DNA of 64,000 bases from positions 1-64,000 of the forward strand of contig NZ_MUHF01000005.1 in NCBI RefSeq assembly GCF_002217435.1, read 5' to 3'. Below the pieces are notes generated by a model, which saw only the letters and a program-made list of their open reading frames with translations, had not been told where the DNA came from and ran no database searches. Origin of the DNA: Flavobacterium reichenbachii (GTDB taxonomy: Bacteria > Bacteroidota > Bacteroidia > Flavobacteriales > Flavobacteriaceae). A program made the position numbers and the translations under genes. Below, piece after piece: positions 56,101 through 63,903 of the stretch. Within the stretch, counting starts at the first letter, position 1. Each line of letters starts with the position of its first letter.

Positions 56101-59100
56101 ATCCTGAAGCTCCGTCAGCAGAACTCTGCCATTGGTATGCTATTGTTCCCGCAGCAGGATTTGTTGTAGTGGCTGCAACAGTCATTGTATGTGTAGTGCC
56201 AGAACAAATTGTATTTCCAATAGGCTGTGTTGTAACAACAGGATCCTGAATAATAGTAAGTTTGGCTGTGTTACTTATCACCTGAGCGCAGGTACTGGAG
56301 ACATTTACTCTATAATAATATTCGCCCGCGGTTAAAGAACCGGCTGATGTAAAGGATGAATTGGTCTGTCCCGAAATATCTGCCCAGCCAGTAGCTCCAT
56401 CAGCTGATGACTGCCATTGATAGGTATATGGAGCAATACTGCCTGATGGAGTTGTATTTAAAGTTATTGTTCCTCCTTCACAGATTGTGCTGCCGCTTGT
56501 TAGTACAGAAGTTGTCAAATCTGCTGGTCGGACAATATTTGCTTCATCTGAATATGCTGTACAAGAACCATTGCTAATCGTCCATTTTAATCTTGTCGTT
56601 CCAATAGAAATATTCGTTACGGTTGTATTGAAAGCATTTGGATTTGTAATTATTGCCGAATTTCCAGCATTTGAAACAAACGTCCATGTTCCCGTTCCAG
56701 TTGAAGGATTATTTCCGTTTAACCCTGCTGTTGATGCATTACAAATTGTCTGATCTATTCCTGCATCTGCAAGTTGCGGTAAAGGATTTATAGTAATAGA
56801 AACTGTACTCGAACTTGCAGGACAGGATCCGCTTGAAATTGTCCATTGGAATTCATAAACTCCAGCCTGAGTTCCAAAAACAGCAGTTGCTGCAGATGTT
56901 GGCGTTTCGAAAACTACGGTTGTAGGTCCTGAAATTTGTGTCCAAAGTCCTGTTCCAATTGTTGGTGTATTTGCATTCAAATTTAAGGCTTGAAATTCGC
57001 ATATCGAAAATGGCGTTCCTGCAGCCGAAGTTGCAGGGAGAGGATCAACGGTAATTGTAACATCATCAGAAAAAACGCAGGAAAGATTTGTTGCAGTCCA
57101 TCTTAAAACATACGATCCTGCTCCGTTTGGAGTAAACGTCGAAGCTGGACTTGCCGTATTAGAAAAAGATCCGTTTGCAGGTCCGCTAAATTGCGACCAT
57201 TGTCCAGTTCCAACTGTAATTGTATTAGCTGCTAAAGCTGCTGTCGAAGATTGACAAATTGTTTGGTCTGGTCCAGCTTGAGGTACCGTTAAATCTGCTG
57301 TAACTGTAATTTGAACATTAGTAGTTGTGGGCGTACATACTGTTCCGTTTGTAACGGTCCAGCTAAAAATGTAAACACCACCTGTTTGAGTCAAATTTGA
57401 AACTGTTGTTATGGGTAAAATTTCAGAACTAAAAACAGCTGTGGTAGGTCCGGAAACCTGAGCCCATTTTCCTGTTCCTACCGTTGGCGGTGTTGCAGTA
57501 AGTTCTGTCATCGAGCCACAAACAGCATTATCTCCTTCTGCAATTGTGGCTGAAGGTGCAGCGGCATATTCAACTCTGACTTGATCCGAATTACTGCAGC
57601 TTCCAGAAGTTACTGTCCAGTTAAAAACATAAATTCCAAATCCTGGATTTATATATTTTGCATTTGGAAGTGATGCGTCATCAAAAGTTCCTCCTGAAGG
57701 CCCTGCAAGCACAGTCCATAAACCTGTTCCCTGAATTGGATTTGTGGCTGCGAGCTGAATTTCCTGAGCCGGCAGATTAGCGCTGCACAAAACCTGATCT
57801 GGTCCCGCGCTCGCTGTAGAAGCCTGGCCATTAACCGTAACCTGAATATCATCTGAAGATTCAGGACAGGAACCCTGTGCGGCAATTGTATACCTAAAAA
57901 CATATACACCCGGAAATAAACCTGTTACAGCAGCACTATTGTTTCCTGTTGAAGTAATAGTGGGAGTACCTATTCCACCCGAAACATAAGCCCACGTTCC
58001 TGTACTAGTTGGATTTCCCGTCAAATAAAGAGGTCCCGCTAAACAAGTAGAAAAATCTGAACCCGCGGCCGCTGCTTCAGTTACTTTTATACTTACCTGG
58101 TCTTTACTGGCAGGACAATTTATTCCTGTATAAGTTGTCCATTCTAAAATATATTCACCAGTTACAAGTCCAGATAGAGTTGAATTTGCAATTGCAACAT
58201 TAGAAAAAACAGGTGAATTTGGTCCGCTTATTAATGACCATAAACCATTTGTGCCTGCATCAGGTGCTGCTGCTCCAAGTGTAACACTGGTCTGATTACA
58301 AACTGTTTGATCTGAACCTGCAATTGCTATTGATGGCGGCTGGCTAACATTCAACTGAACAGCATCTGAAGAAACAGCGCAGGCTCCTCTGGAAATTGTC
58401 CATTGATAAACCCAGGAAGCTGAAGATAAACCTGTTATTGTTGTATTAGGATTGGTGGGATCTGTAATTAAAGGACCATCTCCTCCACTCACAAATTCCC
58501 ACAAACCTGTTTCTCCGGCTGCAGGAGTATTTCCTGAAAGCGTTGCAACCGGACCGCATATATTTTGATCATTTCCTGCCTGCGCTATTGTTATGGCTGG
58601 CGCTATTGTTATGGCTACAGTATCTTGTGCATCTGTACAGCCAATATTGCTTACTGTCCATTGAAATTCGTAATTTCCATCACTTAATCCCGTTACGGTT
58701 GTATTAAATTGAGTTGGATTTGTAATTGTTGCTGCTGTTCCTCCCGTCTGTATCCATAAACCTGTTCCCGGCGAAGGATTATTTCCAGCTAAAGTTACTG
58801 TTGTGGTTCCTGTTACCAGACATTGATCTGTTCCTGCAGCTGCGGTCGCCCCTTGCGTTGCATTTGTAGATACATCAACTGTATCTACAGAACTTCCGCA
58901 CCCATTTACAATGGTCCATGTAAATGTATAAGTTGTATTTTGTGCCAGTCCGGAAGCAATTGCACTTGGGTCGTTTGCATCATTAAAAGTTACTCCTGCA
59001 CTTGGAGAAACTGTCCATGTCCCTGTCTCACTGGCAATAGTTGCATTTCCTTGTAATTGAATGGGTGAACCAAAACAAATTGACTGGTTGTTACCTGCCT

Positions 59101-60892
59101 GAGCCTGCGTTGGCGTCGCACTCGACACAATAACTTCGGCTATACTTTGCGTAACCTCACACGCAGATCCACCAGAAATTGTCCACCTAAACCTGTATTT
59201 TCCATTTATTAAACCCGACACTGTTGTCTCCGGATTTTTAACATCCGAAAATACTGCTGTAGAAGGCCCGGAAACCTGCGTCCATGTTCCTCTTCCTCTG
59301 GTTGGTGTATTTCCCGCTAATTGGGCTGTTGTTAAATTACAAGCTAAATTCTGAAGTGTTCCTCCGCTTGACGCTGATGGCGGTGCTGATATCAAGATCG
59401 AAACATCATCATAAACTGTTTCACACTGGCTTCCCGGATTTGGCGCTTTTATTAATCTAATCACATACCTGCCTGAAATTCTAAGGCTGTCGATTGTAAC
59501 GGAGTTTCCGGAAAAATTTACCAAAGGTGTTGGAAATGAAGGATAAGTAGTTGTGAAAGGTGTTGGACCACTTACAATCTGCCAGCTCATTTGTCCATTT
59601 CCAGTTGAATTAACCGGAATAACAGCGGAAAATTCACTGCATGCTAATGTTTGATCAGGACCTGCCGATATTGCAATTACTTCTTCTAGAGTAACATTGT
59701 AAGTTCCTGTAGAAGTACATCCGGTTGTACTATTGTTTAATGTGTATAAAAAATTATAGGTTCCAAGCACAGTCATACCTGTAACAAGTGTTGAAGATGA
59801 GGCTGGGTTTTGGATAGAAGCTGTAACAGGTCCCCCAGTTTGAGTCCATTGAACTGTTTCATTCACATATAAAGGAACCGTGCCTTGTAAAACGGTTGAA
59901 GTTCTTCCGTCACAATAAATTAAACTGGCATCTCCAACATTGGTAACATCTGCTGTCGGAGCTGGAACAGTTATAGCAACTTCATCAGTTCCATTGGCAC
60001 AGTTTCCCGCAACGGTCCATCGTAAAACATAAGTTCCTTCTATTAAACCATTAACATTGGTATTATTATCATTGGCATTTGAAAAATTTGGGATGTTTGG
60101 GCCTGAAACCACGGTCCATGTTCCTTGCTGCTGCCCGGGAGTACTGCCTCCAAAGCTCCCATTAAGATTTACATTTTGTGTAGAAGAATAGCACTTTGAA
60201 AGTGTAATATCACCGCCTGCCGTTACAGGTTGAATTCCGCCTAAAGTGTTAATCACAACTTCATTTACACTTTGGCAGTTTGATGCGCTGTTTACTATTG
60301 TCCATCTTAAAGTAGTACTTCCTGATGACGCACCAGAGACTGTAATTGAGGCATTTGGCGAATTTGGATTACTGATACTAATACCAGCATTATTATTTCC
60401 TTCAATTGACCAGGTTCCTGTTTCAGAAGCGCCAACGGCATTTCCATTCAAAACATACGTTCCGTGGCAATATGTTTGGTCTGTTCCTGCATTAGCTAAT
60501 GTAATGGGCTTAATCGTAATAAGAAAATCATCTGAAACAGTTGATCCGTCCTGACATTGAGCGGTAAGTCTAAAACCATACGAATTTCCCGGACTAGCAC
60601 CTCTAACTAAACTTTGCAGATTTGCAGGAACATCAATAATAACTGCCGGGCCTGATATCTGGATCCAGCTGGGATTTTGCAAATACCCTAATCCTGCATC
60701 GGTGTTTGCAGTTCCTAACAATAAAAACTGGTCAACAGGCAGCCCGCCTTCTCCGCCGGGGCAGATAATCCTGTCTACATTTGCATTTACAGTACAGTTC
60801 TGAGAAAAAGATAATACAGGTAAAAGAAATATAATGGACAACAAAAATCTTTGTACTGCTTTAAAATCCAAAAGTGAGTAATTTAATTTCAT
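47159..60892 (-). CDS. 4577-residue T9SS type B giant adhesin (SprB-like architecture)
   Basis: Signal peptide (LLSIIFLLPVLSFSQ), then about sixteen PKD/CHU-type Ig-like repeats of ~85 residues (patterns GTWTQVSGPSTAVFSD and GLINGKYRFRWTISGG) up to about residue 1460. Then Ig-like repeats with YQWQSSADGATGWANVS to about 2220, 16-17 copies of a ~105-residue repeat (NINGYTGANNVVNALTNDTL, then VPAGTSAGTYTI and CEKLNPSNC) to about 4098, three DUF11 domains (about 4098-4474), and a CHU_C/gliding-motility C-terminal sorting domain (VSPNGDGRNEIFKI, VQIYDRWGVLVY, DGTYFYVITY). This is a cell-surface adhesin exported by T9SS. The partner genes, porP/sprF-like then ompA-like, follow on the same strand. 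Confidence 0.95.
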   Translation of the reverse strand: MKLNYSLLDFKAVQRFLLSIIFLLPVLSFSQNCTVNANVDRIICPGGEGGLPVDQFLLLGTANTDAGLGYLQNPSWIQISGPAVIIDVPANLQSLVRGASPGNSYGFRLTAQCQDGSTVSDDFLITIKPITLANAGTDQTYCHGTYVLNGNAVGASETGTWSIEGNNNAGISISNPNSPNASITVSGASSGSTTLRWTIVNSASNCQSVNEVVINTLGGIQPVTAGGDITLSKCYSSTQNVNLNGSFGGSTPGQQQGTWTVVSGPNIPNFSNANDNNTNVNGLIEGTYVLRWTVAGNCANGTDEVAITVPAPTADVTNVGDASLIYCDGRTSTVLQGTVPLYVNETVQWTQTGGPVTASIQNPASSSTLVTGMTVLGTYNFLYTLNNSTTGCTSTGTYNVTLEEVIAISAGPDQTLACSEFSAVIPVNSTGNGQMSWQIVSGPTPFTTTYPSFPTPLVNFSGNSVTIDSLRISGRYVIRLIKAPNPGSQCETVYDDVSILISAPPSASSGGTLQNLACNLTTAQLAGNTPTRGRGTWTQVSGPSTAVFSDVKNPETTVSGLINGKYRFRWTISGGSACEVTQSIAEVIVSSATPTQAQAGNNQSICFGSPIQLQGNATIASETGTWTVSPSAGVTFNDANDPSAIASGLAQNTTYTFTWTIVNGCGSSVDTVDVSTNATQGATAAAGTDQCLVTGTTTVTLAGNNPSPGTGLWIQTGGTAATITNPTQFNTTVTGLSDGNYEFQWTVSNIGCTDAQDTVAITIAPAITIAQAGNDQNICGPVATLSGNTPAAGETGLWEFVSGGDGPLITDPTNPNTTITGLSSASWVYQWTISRGACAVSSDAVQLNVSQPPSIAIAGSDQTVCNQTSVTLGAAAPDAGTNGLWSLISGPNSPVFSNVAIANSTLSGLVTGEYILEWTTYTGINCPASKDQVSIKVTEAAAAGSDFSTCLAGPLYLTGNPTSTGTWAYVSGGIGTPTITSTGNNSAAVTGLFPGVYVFRYTIAAQGSCPESSDDIQVTVNGQASTASAGPDQVLCSANLPAQEIQLAATNPIQGTGLWTVLAGPSGGTFDDASLPNAKYINPGFGIYVFNWTVTSGSCSNSDQVRVEYAAAPSATIAEGDNAVCGSMTELTATPPTVGTGKWAQVSGPTTAVFSSEILPITTVSNLTQTGGVYIFSWTVTNGTVCTPTTTNVQITVTADLTVPQAGPDQTICQSSTAALAANTITVGTGQWSQFSGPANGSFSNTASPASTFTPNGAGSYVLRWTATNLSCVFSDDVTITVDPLPATSAAGTPFSICEFQALNLNANTPTIGTGLWTQISGPTTVVFETPTSAATAVFGTQAGVYEFQWTISSGSCPASSSTVSITINPLPQLADAGIDQTICNASTAGLNGNNPSTGTGTWTFVSNAGNSAIITNPNAFNTTVTNISIGTTRLKWTISNGSCTAYSDEANIVRPADLTTSVLTSGSTICEGGTITLNTTPSGSIAPYTYQWQSSADGATGWADISGQTNSSFTSAGSLTAGEYYYRVNVSSTCAQVISNTAKLTIIQDPVVTTQPIGNTICSGTTHTMTVAATTTNPAAGTIAYQWQSSADGASGWTSVLGGTGMNTDTYTTAALNSNLYFRVLITQSGNGCEAFSDPALINVTNITAQPTTPAAICIGGTVNISVTASVNGGSGTLSYQWQSNSGSGFVNETNPTAVTPNFISDVLNLTTQFRVVITSSAINCVLTSNTVTATVVPDPAITVQPTGTTICSGGNHTLSVSATNGTPSLTYQWFSSLNNITFTTIAGATAATYVTPVLTQTTYYRVDVTATGNGCTTITSNVAAVTVLSDVSITTQPVQKTNICSGSTAVLSVTASGGSGNYTYQWKNAIVLAGPYNDIPGAVSASYTTPVLTQNTYYQVAISDGTQGCDPVISSIAAVIIPSITTQPSTPPTVCVGGTISVSAQASANGGSANFTYQWQSSADGTTGWANVSGGTGGSTANYTSGPLTATTYYRSVISSSTPACTLITNVVTAAVIPDPTIALQPVGGNICEGGTFTLTANAANGSGTYAYQWQKSLDGATGWANVTDGTGANTTSYTTGVLNADTFYRLQVTDSGIGCGVVSSNVAKVDVFESPIINVQPVNGEVCINQTHVFTVTATGNIPSGTLLYQWQTASALTGPYTNVTDGTGGTTASYTTPAYAAAGNRYFRVLISQSQAGCQTTSNQVTLNVFDVPAAPIGLVTQQPSCTNATGTIAITNPDLGTGYEYSKDGITFQASNIFTGLASGNVPIYVRRIGLNTCISSAANFTIFNRICAVPESFASISGDVGGNTGTQTILNSDKLNGIPVTASNVQVTINSISSYLTFNSLTNTISVASGTPADDYTLTYTICEVGNLSNCSTTTETIEVTTAGIDARIDVVVPAVNGYTGANNVINALTNDRLASAQATLSNVTLSVTSPASPIDPAVLNVPVLDISTGNVNVPAGTVKGIYEIKYRICEIGNPSNCDTASILVQVQTTIIDADDDAAQNINGYTGQINVINALTNDSLNGVPITTANFDEITVTQETGASAVYPGANVPIFSTTTGWVTVPEGTPADTYYIKYHICEKLNPSNCSDASIAIVVDPAPLIVNDNLVPNVNGYEGAVNIINAYTSNDTFNGAALNINLAGLLTPSILIPATPKTPGAPVPELVAASGRVNIPPGTPEGQYQIKYQICENLNTPAVPPIAGDLRTGNCDDAVIIINVTAPPILANDDTVSNINSYSGGTDVINAFDNDLLNGGAIDLTIITANIISNPSAINGGSVPTFDITTGFVSVPAGTPAGEYKFVYEICENLNTGNCDQATITITVIPAQIDAVNDIPFASINGFVGNPNAINALDNDTLNGILVIPSEVQIDVLIPAGSVNGSLVPILNPLTGNVNVPAGTAAGNYNITYRLSEKLNLTNTDIALISIEVTAPVIEANDDTIANINGYAATTNAVNVLSNDTLNGSAVILSNINITVDAPAVPINSGPIPVLEPLSGNVSIPAGTPGGDYEIKYTICEKINTTNCNDASVFINVIGAPIIAADDIASGINGFAGANNVVNALTNDTLNGVAVIPSQVTISNIVPAASINGGAVPVLDPSGGSVNVPSGTSAGSYTIQYRLSENLNLNNFDTATITINVSAPTIIANNDSANNINGFTGANNIINAITNDRLNGLDIQLIKINITSISTSTPAGYISGNPIPVLNTLTGNVDVPAGTSAGIYVIHYRICEKLNPLNCSEADVTINITTPIIDADNDFANNINGYAGADNVVNALANDELNGAPVPILQIDIHSLNTTPPASSTNGIVPILNLLTGFVDVPVGTSAGTYTIQYEICQKINPANCSSATIIIVVNQPTISAEDDSITNINGFAGAGNVLNAFTNNDTYNGVLLTDTSLINPTIITPATPINGGLVPTLDLSTGFVSIPAGTSAGAYQIRYRICDKLNPSNCDEAVINIVVIAPIIAANDDAVGNIIGYSGANNVINAYTNDTLNGAQVVLADINKTLVSPASSINGAPIPVLNLLTGNVDVPAGTHEGEYKIVYKICDRLNPSNCDDAIITITVIANPIDAVDDSPAAIFDGSVNTANAVNVLDNDTLNGVVVIPSEVQIDVLVPASSINGGLVPILNPSTGIVNIPAGTTTGTYTIEYRLSEKLNLGNTDTAVIAIQIQAPILAVNDASGTINGYVGAVNVVNVISNDLLNGTAVQLSQINITSINTATPADYTAGNPVPILNITTGNVDVPAGTSAGNYIIHYGICEKQHPVNCSEADITVEVTVATIIANNDVDLNINGYTGSANALNVLDNDSFNDSSIEAKNAKIKVINISQITITVLDPADPINGNPNVPSLDPATGIISVPSQTPAGLYRIEYRISENLNPANFDDAAVFITVTAAFIEANNDTVLNINGFKGQANVLNAITNDNLNGVAAQLAEITIGVVTPAASINGGPVPALDVIDGNVNVPAGTPSGSYTIRYQICENLNPANCSPADIIVTVISGPIVANDDAVGGINGLDGANNVLNVLANDLLDNGSPTLTQVKINVLTPADVISSAAVPVLNTATGMVSVPAGTSSGTYTIVYEICENLNPANCDQAVIKITVVQPSVALVKRGVFSDTNGDGYAQPGELIRYTFLVSNTGSMDLNNVTVTDPKATISGSPIASLPVGQLNVTNYTGTYVLTQADINLGTVTNQALVTAQPSVGTSIQDLSDSDDPTLIGNDNPTVTPVTQFAELTLIKSGRLTGSGGVGSVINYSFTVKNTGNVILTNLEIADPLIGSAKITVTPNVLIPNAVGTAAATYSVTIGDVAQNEVVNTAIAAGETPDGKLVFDVSDSDDPTLQGDDDPTVIDLTLQPSIAIVKTGIFNDENKNGFAEIGETITYHFAITNTGNVPLVNIIVKDPKPGLVITGDPIILTKGVTNTDNFVGTYVLTFEDIDVGSVENQATVQAVDPKQATVTDTSDDNSATEDDPTILSLNACKIAIYNAVSPNGDGRNEIFKIDNIKCYGDSYVQIYDRWGVLVYDAYNYDNESVAFRGISEGRATVNKQKRLPDGTYFYVITYTTYLNEPVSKTGYLYLSGN
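48600..53710 (-). repeat. 16-17 tandem ~315-bp coding repeats inside the giant adhesin
   Basis: Units begin with INGYxGxxNVxNAxxND-like sequence and end with CEKLNPSNCxxAxxxIxV. Units are clearly divergent, unlike the 219-bp array at the left edge, so this array is older. A few units have NNDTYNG/NDTFNG variants or insertions, for example KNAKIKVINIS in the fourteenth unit. Confidence 0.88.
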
Positions 60893-61239
60893 AAATCTTT
60901 TTTTAAAATTTAAAAAACAAATCTTGTGCTATTGGGTATTGTAAATGCTATTAAATTAATCAGTCGATAAAAGTTTATTCGTAAAAAAGTAATCGTAATT
61001 ATTTCTTACTAATCATATTCTTCAGAGTAAAGAAAATTACAGGTAGTAAAACGCTAATAATTGTTAATAGGGTGCCGAAAGAGAATTTTAAAAGTATTTT
61101 TTGAAAGCAAATATTCTTTTTAATAATGAGACTGTAATGAAAAAAGTAAAATTATATCGGATTTAAATCGGGCAATACTACAAAAACATAAGTATTGGTA
61201 AAATTATGAAAATAGTAAGAAAAGATATTACAAAAAGAT
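60893..61239. other. Divergent intergenic region between adhesin operon and sulfatase
   Basis: Carries the unseen promoter of the adhesin operon. I find no clean TTTG-N19-TAnnTTTG match on the minus strand. AT-rich, no gene. Confidence 0.4.
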
Positions 61240-61261
61240 GTTGCAAGTTATAACTTGCAAC
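61240..61261. promoter_or_regulatory. Perfect 22-bp palindrome upstream of the sulfatase
   Basis: GTTGCAAGTTA followed directly by its exact reverse complement, TAACTTGCAAC. A perfect dyad this long is a likely operator for a dimeric regulator (MarR/HxlR/TetR size). It is 191 bp upstream of the sulfatase ATG and about 350 bp from the adhesin start, so it could act on either. Confidence 0.6.
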
Positions 61262-61451
61262 CAAATTATTCCTACATTTTTAACACTCAGCTTAATAATT
61301 TTTTAATTTTAAATTACTTAACTATTTGATGAATTTTTCAATACTAAGGATTCTCTTTACAAATTATTTTTTTAAGTTTTTTCAATTATTTATACCCTAT
61401 TATACAAACCTATTATTCCGTTCTTTTTCCAAACTAATAAAAAATATTATT
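61262..61451 (+). other. Sulfatase leader region
   Basis: A reading frame from 61326 is continuous with the sulfatase, but its first 42 codons are a hydrophobic, Phe/Leu-rich stretch followed by a second, canonical signal peptide at 61452. It is therefore read as untranslated leader. Confidence 0.5.
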
Positions 61452-63836
61452 ATGAAAAGTAAATTTTTAATCACAGGAATAGTATCCTTGATTTTTAGTA
61501 GTTTAATGCAAGCTCAGGAAAAATCTTCAAATCAAAATTGGCCCGACAGAACTGTTTTACCTATTGAGGCGTATCAAAAAACAGGTAAAATAGAACCTAA
61601 CATCAAGGACTCTGACCCTATCGAGTGGCCTAAAGAAATTAGTGCTCCCGAAGGCGCTCCAAACGTATTGTTAATTCTCATTGATGATGTTGGTTTTGGT
61701 GCTACTTCCACATTTGGAGGTCCCGTTCCTACACCTAATTTTGATGCATTAGCTAAAAACGGACTGCAGTACAACCGCTTTCATACCACCGCTGTGTGTT
61801 CGCCTTCAAGAGCTTCTCTTATCACAGGCAGAAATCATCATACTGCAGCCACAGGAATTATTATGGAATTCTCTACCCCTTATCCCGGTTATAATAGTTT
61901 AGTTCCAAAAAGCGTTGCTACAATTGGTAAAATACTAACTGATAATGGTTACGGTACTTCTTGGTTTGGTAAAAATCATAACGTGCCTGACTGGCAGTCC
62001 ACACCTGCCGGCCCATTTTATTTATGGCCAACTGGTCTGGGTTTTGAATATTTTTATGGTTTTTTAGGTGCCGATGCGCATCAGTTCAGACCATCTTTAA
62101 TTGAAGGCACTAAACCAATTGATCCATATTTAGTTGATGGAAAGGTAGATCCGGATTATGTATTAGACAAAGATTTAGCAAACCATGCCATCAAGTGGAT
62201 CCAGACACAAAAAGCAGTGTCACCCAATAAGCCATTTTTTGCTTATTACACTCCTGGAACTGCACATGCTCCACATCAGGCTCCAAAGGATTGGATTGCA
62301 AAATTCAAAGGAAAGTTTGACTACGGTTTTGATAAACAGCGCCAGATGACTTTTGAAAAACAAAAGGCGATGGGAGTTATTCCAAAAGATGCAAAACTGG
62401 CACCTACACCAGATGATTATCAAAAATGGGATGCTCTGAGTCCAAATATGAAAAAAGTTGTGGCTAGGGAAATGGAAGTATATGCTGCTCAGCTTGCCTA
62501 TTGTGATGATCAGATTGGACGCATTATTAAGTCAATTAAAGATTTGGGAGAACTTGACAATACACTTATTATTTATATAATGGGAGATAATGGAGCCAGC
62601 GCTGAAGATCCAACCGGACAGGGACTTACCAGTGAAATTGGAATTATGGTAAATGGAGAAAAAGATACAGAAGAATTTATGCTGAAAAATCTGGATGAGT
62701 TTGGAGGCCCTTGGTTTCAGGAACATTACTCTCAGAGCTGGGCGCACGCCATGAACACACCTTACCAGTGGGATAAAAAAATAGCGTCCCATTTAGGGGG
62801 CACAAGAACTGGAATGATTATTTCGTGGCCGAAAAGAATTAAACAGACTGGGCAGATTCGCAGCCAATATGCACACATCACAGATATAGTGCCTACTATC
62901 CTTGAAGCTGCTAATATTCCTTCTCCCAACTCAGTAGATGGTTTTAAACAAACTCCTATGGCTGGTAAAAGTCTTGTTTACAGCTTTGATAATGCCACGG
63001 CTCCTGAAACACATAACACGCAGTATTATGAAATAATAGCGAACAGAGGTATCTATAAAGATGGATGGCTGGCGAATACTACTCCTCGTAACTTACCTTG
63101 GCAGGGACATCCAATTCCGTCAGAAGATCCTATGAAGGACTATAAATGGGAATTATATGATCTTAAAAAAGATTTCAGCCAAGTGGATAATGTTGCCGCA
63201 AAAAATCCGGAAAAACTAAAAGAGCTGCAAAAAGCATTTTTAGATGAAGGAAGGAAATATAATGTGTTCCCACTTGATGATCGTTATATAGACAGGGTGA
63301 ATCCTGAAAATCGTCCTAACTTAAACAAAGGCAGAACCAGCTATGTTTATCATGAAGGAAATTCTCGTATTACAGAGGGAATGGCTCCAAATATGAAAAA
63401 CACTTCTTTTAGTATCACGGCTGATATAGTGGTAAAAGCGGGCGATGAGGGAATGATTATCACACAGGGAGGTTATTTTGCCGGTTTAGCATTAATGCTT
63501 CAGAAAGGGAAACCAACTTTTGCTTATGCCTTTTCACATTATCCTCAATCAAAATGGTCAATTCAATCACCAACTGCATTAACTGCAGGTAAACACAACA
63601 TCACAGTAAATTTTGACTATGCAGGAGGCGGCGCTGGTAAAGCTGCAAAAGTTACCTTGCTTGTAGATGGAAAAGAAGCTGCAAAAGGTGATATCCTAAA
63701 AACAGTTCCAAGCCGATTCTCTGCCGATGAAACACTGGATGTAGGTGAAGATTTTGGAACGCCTGTAAACAGAAGTTACGAAGTTCCTTTTACGTTTAAA
63801 GGTGAAATTGAAAAAGTTACTGTTAATTTGAAATAA
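61452..63836 (+). CDS. Exported arylsulfatase (S1 family, AtsA-like)
   Basis: 794 residues from the ATG at 61452, which opens a normal signal peptide (FLITGIVSLIFSSLMQAQ). The sulfatase signature CSPSRASLITGR holds the Cys that a formylglycine-generating enzyme converts to formylglycine. Metal-binding Asp pair in LILIDDVGFGA, further ligands in IMGDNGASAED. It has the long Pseudomonas AtsA-type layout with a C-terminal beta domain (GGYFAGLALMLQKGKPTFAY). It hydrolyses aryl or carbohydrate sulfate esters in the periplasm or at the surface. No other polysaccharide-utilisation genes are present to its left; the right side lies outside the window. Confidence 0.93.
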   Translation: MKSKFLITGIVSLIFSSLMQAQEKSSNQNWPDRTVLPIEAYQKTGKIEPNIKDSDPIEWPKEISAPEGAPNVLLILIDDVGFGATSTFGGPVPTPNFDALAKNGLQYNRFHTTAVCSPSRASLITGRNHHTAATGIIMEFSTPYPGYNSLVPKSVATIGKILTDNGYGTSWFGKNHNVPDWQSTPAGPFYLWPTGLGFEYFYGFLGADAHQFRPSLIEGTKPIDPYLVDGKVDPDYVLDKDLANHAIKWIQTQKAVSPNKPFFAYYTPGTAHAPHQAPKDWIAKFKGKFDYGFDKQRQMTFEKQKAMGVIPKDAKLAPTPDDYQKWDALSPNMKKVVAREMEVYAAQLAYCDDQIGRIIKSIKDLGELDNTLIIYIMGDNGASAEDPTGQGLTSEIGIMVNGEKDTEEFMLKNLDEFGGPWFQEHYSQSWAHAMNTPYQWDKKIASHLGGTRTGMIISWPKRIKQTGQIRSQYAHITDIVPTILEAANIPSPNSVDGFKQTPMAGKSLVYSFDNATAPETHNTQYYEIIANRGIYKDGWLANTTPRNLPWQGHPIPSEDPMKDYKWELYDLKKDFSQVDNVAAKNPEKLKELQKAFLDEGRKYNVFPLDDRYIDRVNPENRPNLNKGRTSYVYHEGNSRITEGMAPNMKNTSFSITADIVVKAGDEGMIITQGGYFAGLALMLQKGKPTFAYAFSHYPQSKWSIQSPTALTAGKHNITVNFDYAGGGAGKAAKVTLLVDGKEAAKGDILKTVPSRFSADETLDVGEDFGTPVNRSYEVPFTFKGEIEKVTVNLK

Positions 63837-63847
63837 TACAGTCCTAG

Positions 63848-63903
63848 CCAGCGATACCTATCTAAACATGTTTTCTTGTTAAGATGTTCGCTGGTTTTTC
63901 TTT
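63848..63903 (+). terminator. Terminator hairpin after the sulfatase gene
   Basis: CCAGCGA (63848-63854) pairs with TCGCTGG (63888-63894), followed by TTTTTCTTTT. The loop is long but contains secondary pairing (atct...agat). Confidence 0.7.

Noticed and set aside
47467..60554. Many ORFs in other frames within the giant adhesin
   Set aside because: Repeat-derived shadows; the 4577-codon frame has a signal peptide, ordered domains and a sorting signal.
61326..61451. Longer sulfatase start at 61326
   Set aside because: It would place 42 hydrophobic residues ahead of a complete standard signal peptide at 61452.
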